Positions 7,964 to 17,682 of a stretch of 52,871 nt of DNA are shown here, piece by piece. The notes below the pieces were generated by a model. The model saw only the letters and a program-made list of their open reading frames with translations. It did not search any database and had not been told where the DNA came from. Positions within the stretch are counted from its first letter, which is position 1; each line of letters starts with the position of its first letter. The translations under genes were made by a program, and so were the position numbers. The stretch spans positions 1 to 52,871 of the forward strand of contig JANQHX010000087.1 in NCBI GenBank assembly GCA_028282465.1, in the 5' to 3' direction. The stretch is from Gynuella sp. (lineage in GTDB: Bacteria > Pseudomonadota > Gammaproteobacteria > Pseudomonadales > Natronospirillaceae).

Positions 7964-9175
7964 ATGCCAGAAATTCTGTTTGCTTCTGTAAGAGTCTTGG
8001 TTTTGATGGTTTTTATCGCACTGGCGTGGCGACAAAAAAATCAGCTAATGAGCGCTTCGTCTTATGGATATTACGCCATTATTTTTGGGTTAGTAATTCT
8101 CATATCTGCCAGTACTTTAAGTTTGACCCCTGGTTTCCATCGGTTTAGTGGTAACTTATTTCTTACAGACACATTAGTACATCTTTTCTTGGTGGAAATT
8201 CTCGGATACACCGCAGGGATCACTTTGGTCTTATTCGGAATGGCTGCCTACATGCCATTGGTTCAAGACTTTGTCAAAATCCAGCAAGAGTTGGATCAAA
8301 CTCAAGATGACTATCGATTACTTTACGAGCAAACCCGATCCCTAAATCAAGAACTGGAATTCAAAGTTAACAAAAGAACGGAAGATTTGAAGTCAAAGGT
8401 TGCTGAATTAGAACAAACTCAAAAAGATTTAATGGTTTCCGAGAAATCAGCTTCCTTAGGAAGTTTGGTCGCGGGTATCGCCCATGAAATCAACAGCCCT
8501 ATTGGGGTGTCCGTGACCGCGAGCAGTTTTCTGAGCGACAAACTTGCGGAGCTCACTCACTTGATGAACACAGATGATCTAAAACGCAGTGATCTTGAGC
8601 AATTTACAACCTCAGCCGCCGAAACTGTAAACTTGCTTGAAACTAACCTTGCGCGGGCCGCAAAGCTCACCTCTAATTTTCGGCAGCTGGTGGTAGAGCA
8701 AACCAGTGACCAGTTGGTTGAAGTGAACTTACTTAATTTAGCCGACAACGTGGTTACCAGTATCAAGCCTACGCTAAAGGACAAACCAATCTCTATTGAT
8801 GTGGATGTTGAACCCAATATTTCTTTAAGCTCATACCCGGGCCAAATCAGTCAAATACTCACCAATTTAATTATTAACTCGGTCAAACATGGACTGGCTG
8901 AGTCAGAAAATGGGGAGATCAAGATTGCTGCCAGCAAAGGGCAAAACGATGCAGTTTTAAAATTCTGCGATAACGGAGTAGGTGTGCCAGAAGAAAACAT
9001 GCAAAGGTTATTCGATCCTTTTTTTACCACCAAACGGAATCAGGGAGGCACAGGACTTGGCCTCAATATGGTTCACTCATCTGTAACCCAAAAGCTTAAG
9101 GGCCAGATTCAAGCCTACGACTGCAAACCCGGTTTAGGTTTTGAAATCACCCTCCCCAATTTATCAAAGCACTAG
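7964..9175 (+). CDS. Orphan membrane sensor histidine kinase
   Basis: A 403-residue kinase. The N-terminus has about three membrane helices (roughly residues 5-22, 35-52, 72-97) with little periplasmic sequence. A coiled-coil linker (about 105-160) leads to the H-box GIAHEINSP (phospho-acceptor H174). The ATPase domain has the N-box NLIINSVKHG (N305), the G1 box DNGVG (D336) and the G2 box GGTGLGL (361-367). The AHEINSP form of the H-box is typical of kinases with long coiled coils. A strong ribosome site AGGGAGGA precedes the ATG. No response regulator lies nearby, so its partner is elsewhere. The signal is unknown; the buried sensor suggests a membrane-state input. Confidence 0.9.
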   Translation: MPEILFASVRVLVLMVFIALAWRQKNQLMSASSYGYYAIIFGLVILISASTLSLTPGFHRFSGNLFLTDTLVHLFLVEILGYTAGITLVLFGMAAYMPLVQDFVKIQQELDQTQDDYRLLYEQTRSLNQELEFKVNKRTEDLKSKVAELEQTQKDLMVSEKSASLGSLVAGIAHEINSPIGVSVTASSFLSDKLAELTHLMNTDDLKRSDLEQFTTSAAETVNLLETNLARAAKLTSNFRQLVVEQTSDQLVEVNLLNLADNVVTSIKPTLKDKPISIDVDVEPNISLSSYPGQISQILTNLIINSVKHGLAESENGEIKIAASKGQNDAVLKFCDNGVGVPEENMQRLFDPFFTTKRNQGGTGLGLNMVHSSVTQKLKGQIQAYDCKPGLGFEITLPNLSKH

Positions 9176-9275
9176 GGCCTATTAACACTACTTGCAAGCT
9201 GCCTATCTCGCGCCTCATATTTCAGGTAGTATTCGCCCCCTATTTTTGTGCTGTATTCTGTTTTCAAGAGCTCCT

Positions 9276-10286
9276 ATGACTAAAGAAATTGTACTCACAG
9301 GTATTACTACCACTGGCATACCTCACCTTGGCAACTATGCAGGAGCCATTCGCCCTGCCATTGAAGCCAGTTTGAGAGATGATGTAGAAAGCTTTCTCTT
9401 TCTTGCCGATTACCACGCGCTGATTAAATGTCACGAGCCAGAGCGAGTGAAAGAATCCACCAAAGCCATTGCCGCCACTTGGCTGGCCTGCGGTTTGAAC
9501 CCAGATCAAGTGACGTTCTATCGTCAATCCGACATCCCAGAGATTCTGGAACTGAATTGGATTTTAACCTGTGTCTGCGCCAAAGGACTCATGAACCGAG
9601 CCCATGCTTATAAAGCACTGGTGCAAGAAAACGTTGAAGGCAATGAAGTTGATCCAGATAAAGGCATCACTATGGGTTTGTTTGCTTACCCAGTCCTGAT
9701 GTCAGCGGACATACTTATGTTCAATGCCCAAAAAGTACCAGTGGGCAAAGACCAAATTCAGCATCTAGAAATGGCCAGAGACATTGCCGGCCGATTCAAT
9801 CATATATTTGGGCAGGCATTCACCTTACCGGAAGCCGTTATTGAAGAGAGCTCTATGATTCTGCCAGGACTAGATGGCCGAAAGATGAGTAAGAGCTACA
9901 ACAACACTATTCCGTTGTTTGAAACCGAGAAAAAGCTAAAAAAATCCATCAATAAGATTAAGACTAATTTACTAGAGCCCGGTGAACCCAAAGACCCTGA
10001 CGACAGTGCACTTTTTGAGATCTATAGTGCGTTCTCTACTCCAGAACAAATTGCTGAGATGCGCAAAGCCTATGAAGAAGGAATTGCCTGGGGTGAGGCG
10101 AAAAAGGTTGTTTTTGAACACATCAACGGCCAACTGGCTGAAAAACGTGAAAGGTACAACGAGCTTATGGCATCGCCCACTTACATTGAAGAAACATTAC
10201 AGGCTGGAGCGGAAAAAGCTCGGGCTAGAGCCACTCCTTTGTTGAAAAAAGTAAAAGAGCTAACCGGCATCACAGCAATAAAGTGA
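9276..10286 (+). CDS. trpS: Tryptophanyl-tRNA synthetase
   Basis: A class I synthetase charging tRNA-Trp. The HIGH-like motif is PHLGN (residues 16-20) and the KMSKS loop is at 203-207. From ATG 9276 it has 336 residues, close to the usual 330-350, and opens with the conserved TGITTTG block. A longer in-frame opening from 9192 adds 28 residues that do not belong to the family. The upstream kinase gene ends 100 bases before; a terminator follows. Confidence 0.95.
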   Translation: MTKEIVLTGITTTGIPHLGNYAGAIRPAIEASLRDDVESFLFLADYHALIKCHEPERVKESTKAIAATWLACGLNPDQVTFYRQSDIPEILELNWILTCVCAKGLMNRAHAYKALVQENVEGNEVDPDKGITMGLFAYPVLMSADILMFNAQKVPVGKDQIQHLEMARDIAGRFNHIFGQAFTLPEAVIEESSMILPGLDGRKMSKSYNNTIPLFETEKKLKKSINKIKTNLLEPGEPKDPDDSALFEIYSAFSTPEQIAEMRKAYEEGIAWGEAKKVVFEHINGQLAEKRERYNELMASPTYIEETLQAGAEKARARATPLLKKVKELTGITAIK

Positions 10287-10312
10287 TAAATCATTAAACT
10301 AATTCAGGATAT

Positions 10313-10338
10313 AAAGGCCCGTTGAGTGGGCCTTTTTT
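10313..10338 (+). terminator. Rho-independent terminator of trpS
   Basis: The stem AAGGCCC / GGGCCTT (10314-10320 / 10328-10334) has a 7-base loop and is followed by a T run. It sits 27 bases after the trpS stop. Confidence 0.85.
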
Positions 10339-10469
10339 GATTCAGTTGAATTTAAATACTGTTAACGAGAATCCTGTCACGCTGGTGTTGATACACATCA
10401 CCTGTTCTATATTTCAGTTCTCGGCAGTAAAAAAAGATTCAAGCAAATAGTCCTAGATAGTCTGTGAAC

Positions 10470-11705
10470 ATGAAAACCCTGGTAATTGGAAAAAACTGGC
10501 CTGAACCCACCTCTAGCGCTGCCGGTACTCGTACTCTTGAAATAATCCGTTGTTTAAAGAACGTCGGCTGGCCAGTGTATTTTGGGTCTGCTGCTCAAAA
10601 GAATGAGCACAGCTACGACTTGGACAATTTGAAAGTTGAGTCAAAGCAACTACAAATGAACCATTCCTCGTTCGACGACTGGGTAAAAGAAATTGCGCCT
10701 GAATTAGTCATCTTCGATCGCTTTATGACTGAGGAACAATTCAGTTGGCGGGTTAGGAAAGCTTGCCCCCAGGCAGCAAGAGTAATAGACACCAGTGATT
10801 TCCATGCCCTTCGGGAAGGGAGAATGAATGCACTTAATTCTGGAGAAGACTTTAAGCCTGCCATTCATATGTCTGGAGATTACTTGGAACGAGAATTGGC
10901 TGCCATACTTCGCTCAGACCTGAGCATTATGATCTCTGATGTAGAACAAAAAATCCTGACGGAAGTATTCGACATTCCCCCAAGACTTATACACCACACA
11001 CCATTCTTAGCACCACAACAACTTGAATACACCCCAGAGTTTGAAGAACGTCAACACTGTGTTTTTATTGGCGGGTTTCAGCATGCTCCCAATGAAGATG
11101 CGGTAAAGTGGCTTTATCATTCTGTGTGGCCAATTGTGAAACAGTCTCTGCCCGATATTGAATGCCATATATACGGCGCTTACCCGACACCTGCCATTCA
11201 ACAATTGAACAGTCCATCTACCGGTTTTTTAATTAAGGGACGCACTGAATCCTCTAGCCAATGCATGCAACAGTATCGACTCAATCTTGTTCCATTGCGT
11301 TTTGGCGCTGGCCAAAAAGGAAAAATAATTGATGGCTGGGTTAATCAAACGCCAACTATCTCGACATCACTGGGTGCAGAGAGTATGACCTGTGATGAAT
11401 TTGCCTGCCTAATGATTGCTGATGAACCCCAAGCGTTCGCAAAAACCATCATTGATAATTACAACAAAAAAAATGCATGGCAAATGTATAACCGCGGTGC
11501 ACTGAACAATTTAAATAAAAAATTTAATACACCGAAAAACAGTGCTGTATTAATCACCAAATTGCTAGAGATTCAACAATCACTTCAGCAATCTAGACAG
11601 ATGAACTTTATGGGTAGAATTTTGTGGCGTGAACAAATGCGATCTACAGAATTTATGAGTAGGTGGATTGAACTTAAAGAACAACAAAAATTGGACTCCA
11701 AATAA
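10470..11705 (+). CDS. Glycosyltransferase, family 4-like
   Basis: A 411-residue GT-B type glycosyltransferase. The N-terminal half looks like an acceptor-binding Rossmann domain (VIGKNWPEP..., then a D-x-S/D-FHALREG block). The C-terminal half has the nucleotide-sugar binding pattern of Glyco_trans_1_4: FIGGFQHAPN-ED, IYGAYP, IKGR, and VPLRFGAGQKGKI followed by TSLGAE. ATG 10470 is preferred over GTG 10464; neither has a strong ribosome site. No other polysaccharide genes are near, so it is an isolated transferase. Donor and acceptor are unknown. It likely acts on a surface glycan or a glycoprotein at the cytoplasmic face. Confidence 0.8.
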   Translation: MKTLVIGKNWPEPTSSAAGTRTLEIIRCLKNVGWPVYFGSAAQKNEHSYDLDNLKVESKQLQMNHSSFDDWVKEIAPELVIFDRFMTEEQFSWRVRKACPQAARVIDTSDFHALREGRMNALNSGEDFKPAIHMSGDYLERELAAILRSDLSIMISDVEQKILTEVFDIPPRLIHHTPFLAPQQLEYTPEFEERQHCVFIGGFQHAPNEDAVKWLYHSVWPIVKQSLPDIECHIYGAYPTPAIQQLNSPSTGFLIKGRTESSSQCMQQYRLNLVPLRFGAGQKGKIIDGWVNQTPTISTSLGAESMTCDEFACLMIADEPQAFAKTIIDNYNKKNAWQMYNRGALNNLNKKFNTPKNSAVLITKLLEIQQSLQQSRQMNFMGRILWREQMRSTEFMSRWIELKEQQKLDSK

Positions 11706-11857
11706 TTATTACTCTACATAATCCGCAATAAAATTTAACTGGTGAAACTAAAAACATTTTTATTCATTTTTTGAACTCGCGGTTTCAAGTAATGACTTCC
11801 AAAATCATATTAGTTAGTTCTTTCCAAATTTTTTCCCTTGGCAAATAAACAAGAATT

Positions 11858-11884
11858 ACTAATTTTCTAAAACAATTAGTTTTT
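11858..11884 (+). terminator. Weak terminator-like hairpin after the glycosyltransferase
   Basis: A 7-bp stem ACTAATT / AATTAGT with a 9-base loop, followed by TTTT. The stem is AU-rich and it lies about 150 bases after the stop, so it is a weak candidate. Confidence 0.35.
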
Positions 11885-11896
11885 ATCTTCTAAACT

Positions 11897-11922
11897 CCAT
11901 CAATGCTCATCAGTATTGATGG
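11897..11922. repeat. 8-bp inverted repeat, possible operator or hairpin
   Basis: CCATCAAT / ATTGATGG is a perfect inverted repeat separated by 10 bases. No T run follows, so it is not a terminator. It lies about 230 bases before the secreted protein gene. Confidence 0.4.
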
Positions 11923-12151
11923 CCCAGTAAGCTTTACCAATCGTGGTTTCAAGGAATAACTGCAATACCTGTTCACTTTTTACTTTTAATGCATTATCAC
12001 TCACAAATATATTCCGATTTTCTATCATCACTTTGATTTATCGAATCTAATTCGCAGCTTTCCAGACTTTTACATTGGCCTACAAAACAAAAATAAAAAA
12101 AGAACAAGGAAGAGAAAGTCGGGGAATTGTTTTTTTAAGAAAGGAATAACA

Positions 12152-14383
12152 ATGGCTATTAAAAACTTTATAAAACTTGTGAGTATAGCGGCCGGGATTA
12201 CCGCCACCTCATTTACCACTTATGCAGACAACACTAACCCAAGTGAAATCTGTTTCGATTGTAAAATACCTGATTTTCTCTATACCCCTATAGATAAAAA
12301 TCTGTCCCAACAGGTTTTACAAAAATTTCAGGGTAAGAATACTGAACTGCTCCTACCCAGTAATCTTGAAGCCTTCTTTACAGACCACCAACGAAGAACG
12401 CTTTTGGATAGAGCAGACATCATCTACGAAAGCTATTTGGAACTGAAGGGCCCACAGGAACCTACAACAATAATTCCGACAGGTGAACCAACACCAGATG
12501 TTGACCCTAAGTTGGTTAATGCCATTACTCCTGAGTTGAGTTGCGGAAATCAATTTAGAGCCTGTGGCTATGTTGGTTACAAAGGCGTTGAAATTAGAGA
12601 AGCGGACAGCAAGATCAATGAACTGGTCGACCGAGTTAACATGGGAGCAGAGTCGGACCAAACCTTCCAGCATGAGATGGGCCACAATTTTGATCTCTGG
12701 TCAAAAACAACGGTTGCAGGTTCTCATGATATGAGCAACTTTTTTGATGTTTATATGCGGATCTTTTTCCGCCAGGACACACCTGACTTTTCCCCGGACC
12801 AATACGAACTAGATGGCGTTAATTTGTTCATGAGCTTTCTTGAGAACCCATCCCACAATTGGGAGACATGTATAAAAAATAATGCATGCGATGGTTTCAG
12901 TTACCAAGACTTTTGGGGTCGTCAAAAACTTCAAATGGCTTATCTTGCAGGTAGAGCAGCAACCAAAGAAGCTCTGGCTAGTATTAATGAAATAGAGTTT
13001 TCAGATATTGGTTATTTGACTTTAGAACAACGAGCAGACGTTTGGACTAAAGCTTTTTCAGATGCTCGTCAAACTAACCTGTCTTGCTATATGGACACGA
13101 TTCGTTGGTATTTATCTGATGAGCTTCGTGCTGAAATGCAAGAAAAGTATGGTTCTGAAAACCCAGACTGTGTAGATAGCGACGGCGATACTTTCTCTAA
13201 AATCTCTGGTGATTGTGACGACAGCAACTCAGCTATTTTTCCTGGTGCCAGAGAAGTATTAAATGGCCTTGACGACAACTGCGACACAGTGGTGGACGAA
13301 TTAATAGAGTATTTTGAAACCGATGTGGGTAGTTTTAGTGACAATTTTGCAGTTTCTAATCACAGCAGAATTTCGGGCACGTTAAACAGTGCTGGAGATA
13401 CGGATAGTTTTGCGATGACACTCACAACAACTACCATGAGTGTAACTTTAACAACGCCAGATGGCTTAGCAGCCCGTGCTTATTTTTACGACAGCAATGG
13501 TGTTTATGCTCATGCTCTTTCAGTGAATGGAAGTGATGCGCGTCGCAGCTACACTTGGGAAATGCCAAGTGCCGGTGATTGGACTTTCACCGTGCTTCAA
13601 GAAGGCCCTGGCGCTGTTGCAGGAAACTACACCATAGAAATTCATGATGGCGGAGACAGCAAATTTTGGTTAAATAACGATGCTGTCGAAACGTCTGCCC
13701 CGACCTTTAACGGCCCAGTAATTACCCTTACTGCCGACACACCTGATTTAAACTCTACTGAGATTATTGGTACACCAACTCACGTCCAGTTTTGGGTATC
13801 AGGGGTTGGCGTCGTAGCAACGGTTCCTTACGCAGACTCAGTTTCCATCGACTGGATGGCACCTTTCCATTTAGTACCCGGAACTTATGGCTATCGAGCG
13901 CGACTACTGGAAGGAGATTTACCTGCCTCAGATTACTCAACTGCCCACTGGTTTGACATTACAGAAAAGGCAGAGTATTGGCACATTAACCATAAAGCAA
14001 CGGGCCTAAGGCTTCAGTCTTGTGATACCGCTCCAGGTTCAGTTGTGACAACTAAAACTCAGTCAGCTACTTGGCATTGCGCCCAGTTTAAACTGGTTGA
14101 AAATGGTGAATACTTCCACTTGCAGCACAGATATTCCGGTTTATTCCTAGCACCTCAAAACATAAACACTGGCGCTTCGTTGCTATTACAACCTAGTAGC
14201 TGGACAGGAGACTGGACTCAGTGGAGTCTTACAGACAGAGGAAACGGTTTCGGCCATCTATTAAATAAATCGGCTCAAACTCATGTTTTCTTAACATCAG
14301 GTCCTGAAGGTACGTTACCTGAAATCAGTCCTAACAGCTGGACGGGTGACTGGACTCAGTGGGAATTCACTCCCGCACTTTAG
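12152..14383 (+). CDS. Secreted HExxH metalloprotease-like protein with MopE, PPC-like and lectin-like modules
   Basis: A 743-residue exported protein. The signal peptide is residues 1-25 (TYA before the cut). Residues 26-335 form a novel-looking domain with the zinc motif HEMGH (H174, E175, H178) followed by NFD. The third metal ligand is unclear: there is no Glu 8-28 residues downstream, so it does not fit the M60 pattern, though H192, D193 or D199 could serve. Residues 340-383 are a MopE-type Asp-rich Ca2+ repeat (DSDGD, GDCDD, GLDDNCD). Residues about 390-500 resemble a PPC domain (GDTDSF ... GNYTIEI). Residues about 607-743 look like a ricin-type beta-trefoil, with SWTGDWTQW at 683-691 and again at 729-737. 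It probably cleaves or binds extracellular protein or glycoprotein. It stands alone with its own terminator. Confidence 0.75.
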   Translation: MAIKNFIKLVSIAAGITATSFTTYADNTNPSEICFDCKIPDFLYTPIDKNLSQQVLQKFQGKNTELLLPSNLEAFFTDHQRRTLLDRADIIYESYLELKGPQEPTTIIPTGEPTPDVDPKLVNAITPELSCGNQFRACGYVGYKGVEIREADSKINELVDRVNMGAESDQTFQHEMGHNFDLWSKTTVAGSHDMSNFFDVYMRIFFRQDTPDFSPDQYELDGVNLFMSFLENPSHNWETCIKNNACDGFSYQDFWGRQKLQMAYLAGRAATKEALASINEIEFSDIGYLTLEQRADVWTKAFSDARQTNLSCYMDTIRWYLSDELRAEMQEKYGSENPDCVDSDGDTFSKISGDCDDSNSAIFPGAREVLNGLDDNCDTVVDELIEYFETDVGSFSDNFAVSNHSRISGTLNSAGDTDSFAMTLTTTTMSVTLTTPDGLAARAYFYDSNGVYAHALSVNGSDARRSYTWEMPSAGDWTFTVLQEGPGAVAGNYTIEIHDGGDSKFWLNNDAVETSAPTFNGPVITLTADTPDLNSTEIIGTPTHVQFWVSGVGVVATVPYADSVSIDWMAPFHLVPGTYGYRARLLEGDLPASDYSTAHWFDITEKAEYWHINHKATGLRLQSCDTAPGSVVTTKTQSATWHCAQFKLVENGEYFHLQHRYSGLFLAPQNINTGASLLLQPSSWTGDWTQWSLTDRGNGFGHLLNKSAQTHVFLTSGPEGTLPEISPNSWTGDWTQWEFTPAL

Positions 14384-14404
14384 TAATTAGAAAATAATCA
14401 AAAC

Positions 14405-14436
14405 AAAAAAGGATGCTGCTTGGCATCCTTTTTTTT
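14405..14436. terminator. Bidirectional terminator between the secreted protein gene and lipA
   Basis: The stem GGATGC / GCATCC (14411-14416 / 14423-14428) is flanked by an A run on the left and a T run on the right. It can end transcription of both convergent genes. Confidence 0.85.
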
Positions 14437-14459
14437 GTGTCCGACTTGAATGGTGGAAA

Positions 14460-15428
14460 TTAAGAAACCCTCTCACCCGCAGCCTGTTTATCTGCATGGT
14501 AGGAACTACGAACCAGGGGTCCGCTAGCAACATTTTCAAAACCAAGCTCATAGCCATAGTCTTCGTAATCTTTAAACTGCTCTGGCGTAATAAACTCTTC
14601 CAATGCCAAGTGGTTTTTTGACGGTTGTAGATATTGACCGATAGTAATCATATCAACATTATGAGCCCGTAAATCCCGCATCACCTGTTTAACTTCTTCG
14701 ACGGTTTCGCCAATACCGACCATAATACCTGATTTAGTTTTGACTTCCGGTTTGCGAGCTTTAAATTGCTTTAATAAATCCAATGACAATTGATAGTCAG
14801 CACCCGGACGAACTTTTTTATAAAGGCTGGGCACAGTTTCTAGATTATGGTTTAAAACATCTGGTGGCATTTTTTCCATAATGTCCAGTGCAGTATCTAG
14901 TCGGCCACGAAAATCTGGAACCAAAGTTTCAATTACAATATTTGGCGAGCGTTTTCGAGTTTCTTCAATACAATTATTAAAGTGTTGAGCACCCCCATCA
15001 CGAAGATCATCACGATCAACTGAAGTGATAACCACATAACGCAAATTCATGTCTGCGATGGCTTCTGCCAATTCTACTGGCTCGTTAGTTTCCAGCGGGT
15101 TGGGACGACCATGGGCAACATCACAAAATGGGCAGCGACGAGTACAGATGTCACCCATAATCATAAATGTGGCTGTGCCTTTTGAAAAACACTCACCAAT
15201 GTTTGGGCAGGCCGCTTCTTCGCATACTGAATGCAATTTGTGCCCACGTAGTTTTTCTTTAATTCGGGTCACTTCTTTGTTGTTACCAAGAGTGACTCGA
15301 ATCCAATCTGGTTTTTTAGGCATGGTTTCGGTGGGAATTACCTTGATGGGAATTCGTGCAACCTTTTCTTCGCCTCTCAGTTTTACGCCTTGTTTTTTAC
15401 TTGGCTTAGGTGTTTTTAATTCAGCCAT
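14460..15428 (-). CDS. lipA: Lipoyl synthase
   Basis: A radical SAM enzyme that inserts two sulfurs into protein-bound octanoyl chains. The auxiliary cluster ligands are C69, C74, C80 (CX4CX5C) and the radical SAM ligands C95, C99, C102 (CX3CX2C). The conserved RSSY lies near the C-terminus. It has 322 residues, normal for the family. AAGGTGG precedes the ATG. It follows lipB by 20 bases and is last in the dacA-ybeD-lipB-lipA run. Confidence 0.97.
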   Translation of the reverse strand: MAELKTPKPSKKQGVKLRGEEKVARIPIKVIPTETMPKKPDWIRVTLGNNKEVTRIKEKLRGHKLHSVCEEAACPNIGECFSKGTATFMIMGDICTRRCPFCDVAHGRPNPLETNEPVELAEAIADMNLRYVVITSVDRDDLRDGGAQHFNNCIEETRKRSPNIVIETLVPDFRGRLDTALDIMEKMPPDVLNHNLETVPSLYKKVRPGADYQLSLDLLKQFKARKPEVKTKSGIMVGIGETVEEVKQVMRDLRAHNVDMITIGQYLQPSKNHLALEEFITPEQFKDYEDYGYELGFENVASGPLVRSSYHADKQAAGERVS

Positions 15429-15448
15429 CTACAACCACCTTAAATTAT

Positions 15449-16090
15449 TTACTTCAAAGAATCTGGCCACTGAGCCGATTCTATTTCTAATTCAGTTAGC
15501 AATGCTTGTGTCCATTGCTGCTTAACTTTTTGAGTTTCAATTGCAGGTACGAAGTCTTTTAATTGGGTCATTTGCAGGCCTTCGTACCCACAGGGGTTAA
15601 TACGTTGAAAGGGTTCAAGGTTCATGTCGAGGTTAAAACCCAACCCGTGAAATGACCGACCCTTTTTTATTCGCAAACCTAAAGATGCAATTTTTTTCTC
15701 ATCTACATAAACGCCAGGTGCATCTTTTTTTGGGTAGGCTTCAACGTCATATTGAGCCAGTGTCGCCACCACCGCATTCTCGATGGCTGTTACCAGTTGC
15801 CTGACATTCCATTTACCGCGCTTAATGTCTAACAATACGTATGCAACCAGTTGACCTGGCCCGTGATAAGTGACTTGGCCACCGCGATCCACTTGAATTA
15901 CAGGTATGTCACCAGGCATGAGCAGATGTTCCGCTTTACCAGCCTGTCCTTGGGTAAATACCGCTGGGTGTTCTAATAACCATAACTCGTCAGTTGTGGT
16001 TTCATCTCTATTTATGGTGAAGTCCTGCATTCGATGCCAGGTTTCTTCGTAGGGAACCAGCCCTAAGTCTTGGATAATGAGTTCAGTCAT
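15449..16090 (-). CDS. lipB: Octanoyl-[ACP]:protein octanoyltransferase
   Basis: Transfers octanoate from acyl carrier protein to lipoyl domains, the step before LipA. It has [11 protein letters not shown] (70-80), the catalytic Lys K133 in KKIASLGLR and the catalytic Cys C167 in NPCGYEG, spaced as in E. coli (K135, C169). It has 213 residues. Its start overlaps the ybeD stop by one base (TAATG), which indicates translational coupling. Confidence 0.97.
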   Translation of the reverse strand: MTELIIQDLGLVPYEETWHRMQDFTINRDETTTDELWLLEHPAVFTQGQAGKAEHLLMPGDIPVIQVDRGGQVTYHGPGQLVAYVLLDIKRGKWNVRQLVTAIENAVVATLAQYDVEAYPKKDAPGVYVDEKKIASLGLRIKKGRSFHGLGFNLDMNLEPFQRINPCGYEGLQMTQLKDFVPAIETQKVKQQWTQALLTELEIESAQWPDSLK

Positions 16091-16362
16091 TACAGAACAG
16101 TCTTTACTCTGGAATCCAGCCTTAACTCTTCATTCAACGCTTTTAACTGTGCTTCACTCTCAGCAGTAATGAAAAAGGTATACGAAACATAGGTGCCCTT
16201 GGAACTCGGCTGTTCTTTAATGCGACTCTCATCCAATTCTGGATCATAAGATTTCATCACTCTCAAAACGAAATCTTTGAAGGTTGGATCTGTGTTTCCA
16301 ACAACCTTGATCAGATAGTCCTCGCAAGGAAATTCTATTTTAGGTGGTTCTTGTTGTGTCAT
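16090..16362 (-). CDS. ybeD: YbeD / DUF493 family protein
   Basis: A 90-residue small cytosolic protein of the DUF493 family, with an ACT-like alpha-beta fold. It keeps the conserved IEFPC, Y-IKVVG and SYTF segments and the usual place between dacA and lipB. Its role is not established. It is 21 bases downstream of dacA and coupled to lipB. Confidence 0.92.
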   Translation of the reverse strand: MTQQEPPKIEFPCEDYLIKVVGNTDPTFKDFVLRVMKSYDPELDESRIKEQPSSKGTYVSYTFFITAESEAQLKALNEELRLDSRVKTVL

Positions 16363-16383
16363 GAAACGTTTCCTCAGCCACCA

Positions 16384-17547
16384 TTAGTTCAATAAGTTAT
16401 AGAAAAATAAGCTGACGTAATCAGACATTCGTGAGAAGAATCCGGCTTGAGGTACAGAGTCCAAAGCAACGAGAGGCAGGTCAACCACCACTTCTCCTTC
16501 AAGATCAACAACCAAGTTTCCAAGAACATCACCTTGCTGAATAGGCGCTTCAATTACATCAGCTACATTTAGCACAGCATTTAATTTATTTTCTTCACCC
16601 CGGGGAATGGTAACAACCACATCTTCATTAGTGCCTAGTCGAAGATTTTCAGATTGTCCGGCCCAAATTCGGTTAGTACTCAGCTCTTCACCAGACTTGT
16701 AAAGAGGGAGAGACTGATAGTAACGAAAGCCATAAGAGAGCAGCTTCTGGCTTTCTTGAGCTCTTGCTTCTTCGCTGGAGGTTCCCATCACCACTGTGAT
16801 AAAGCGAGTATCTCCATCTTTTGCGGAGGTTACTAAACAGTAACCCGCTTCTTGGGTATGGCCGGTTTTTAGCCCGTCTACCAATGGGTTTCTCCGCAAT
16901 AATGTGTTTCGATTGCTTTGGGTGATCGGGTTTTCCCCTGATGGGGTGTAGGTGAAGTCTTTTTCAGAGTAAAGCGGATAAAGGTTTGGGTGATCATAAA
17001 TGATGTGCCTTGCAAGCATTGCCATGTCTCTAGCTGTTGACAAGTGACCCGGCGCTGGCCAGCCCGTAGCATTTTTAAACGCGGTGTTTTCTAATCCCAG
17101 TTTATTCGCATACTGGTTCATAACATCCACAAACACTTCCTCAGAACCAGCAACATGTTCTGCCAACGCAACTGAAGCATCATTGCCCGACTGAATTACC
17201 ACCCCTCTGAGTAGATCAGAAATAGACACATAGCTATCGACTCTGACAAACATTTTGGAACCACCCATTCTCCATGCCTTTTCAGAAATACGGGTGGTAT
17301 CTGTCATGGAAAGATTACCCTTGCTTATCTCATCTTCAACAATGTAAGCGGTCATCATTTTGGTCAAACTGGCCGGTGGTAGCTGTTGGTCAACATTATG
17401 TTCCACCAGAATTTTTCCGGTACGCGCATCCATCAGCAAGTATGAAGTAGCAGCCAATTGTGGCGGTGCTGGAATAATGGCGGCAATTGCCGTCATACTG
17501 AATACGAGGGTAATGACGGCTGTAAACAGACGGGACAGTCCTTTCAA
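16384..17547 (-). CDS. dacA: D-alanyl-D-alanine carboxypeptidase (PBP5/6 family)
   Basis: A 387-residue periplasmic enzyme trimming the terminal D-Ala from peptidoglycan pentapeptides. It has a signal peptide (about 1-23), the penicillin-binding motifs SLTK (S60, K63), SGN (120-122) and KTG (227-229), the C-terminal beta domain and a short amphipathic membrane-anchor tail. The start is TTG at 17547: an in-frame stop lies two codons upstream (17551-17553), and the next internal ATG would destroy the signal peptide. AGGAAA lies about 6-7 bases before the TTG. It is downstream of rlpA, with 135 bases between. Confidence 0.95.
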   Translation of the reverse strand: MKGLSRLFTAVITLVFSMTAIAAIIPAPPQLAATSYLLMDARTGKILVEHNVDQQLPPASLTKMMTAYIVEDEISKGNLSMTDTTRISEKAWRMGGSKMFVRVDSYVSISDLLRGVVIQSGNDASVALAEHVAGSEEVFVDVMNQYANKLGLENTAFKNATGWPAPGHLSTARDMAMLARHIIYDHPNLYPLYSEKDFTYTPSGENPITQSNRNTLLRRNPLVDGLKTGHTQEAGYCLVTSAKDGDTRFITVVMGTSSEEARAQESQKLLSYGFRYYQSLPLYKSGEELSTNRIWAGQSENLRLGTNEDVVVTIPRGEENKLNAVLNVADVIEAPIQQGDVLGNLVVDLEGEVVVDLPLVALDSVPQAGFFSRMSDYVSLFFYNLLN

Positions 17548-17605
17548 AACTTATTTCCTATTGGTCGATTGGATAACAGAATACGAAGGTATATTGACGT
17601 GCGCT

Positions 17606-17614
17606 ATTGTAACA
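17606..17614 (-). promoter_or_regulatory. Candidate extended -10 promoter of dacA
   Basis: On the minus strand the sequence reads TGTTACAAT: an extended -10 (TGn) with a 5/6 match to TATAAT at 17606-17611. There is no good -35. A start near 17599 would give a leader of about 50 bases. Pattern-based inference only. Confidence 0.35.
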
Positions 17615-17682
17615 GCACAAGTTTAAAAATCAGCCCGCGGCACTGTAAGGAAATTGCTTGTGCTGACGCACTGAATATTGGG

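Larger units (their letters stand above)
11706..12151. other. AT-rich non-coding region with two inverted repeats
   Basis: 446 bases without a credible ORF. It holds a weak terminator-like hairpin and a second inverted repeat (listed separately). Before the next gene there is a purine-rich stretch ending in the ribosome site AGGAATAAC. No promoter stands out. Confidence 0.6.

Noticed and set aside
9192-9275. N-terminal extension of trpS by 28 residues
   Set aside because: The extension has no similarity to the synthetase family; the conserved N-terminus begins at ATG 9276.
17614-17664. 8-bp inverted repeat AGCACAAG / CTTGTGCT between rlpA and dacA
   Set aside because: The arms are 35 bases apart and the left arm overlaps the candidate dacA -10 region; probably chance.
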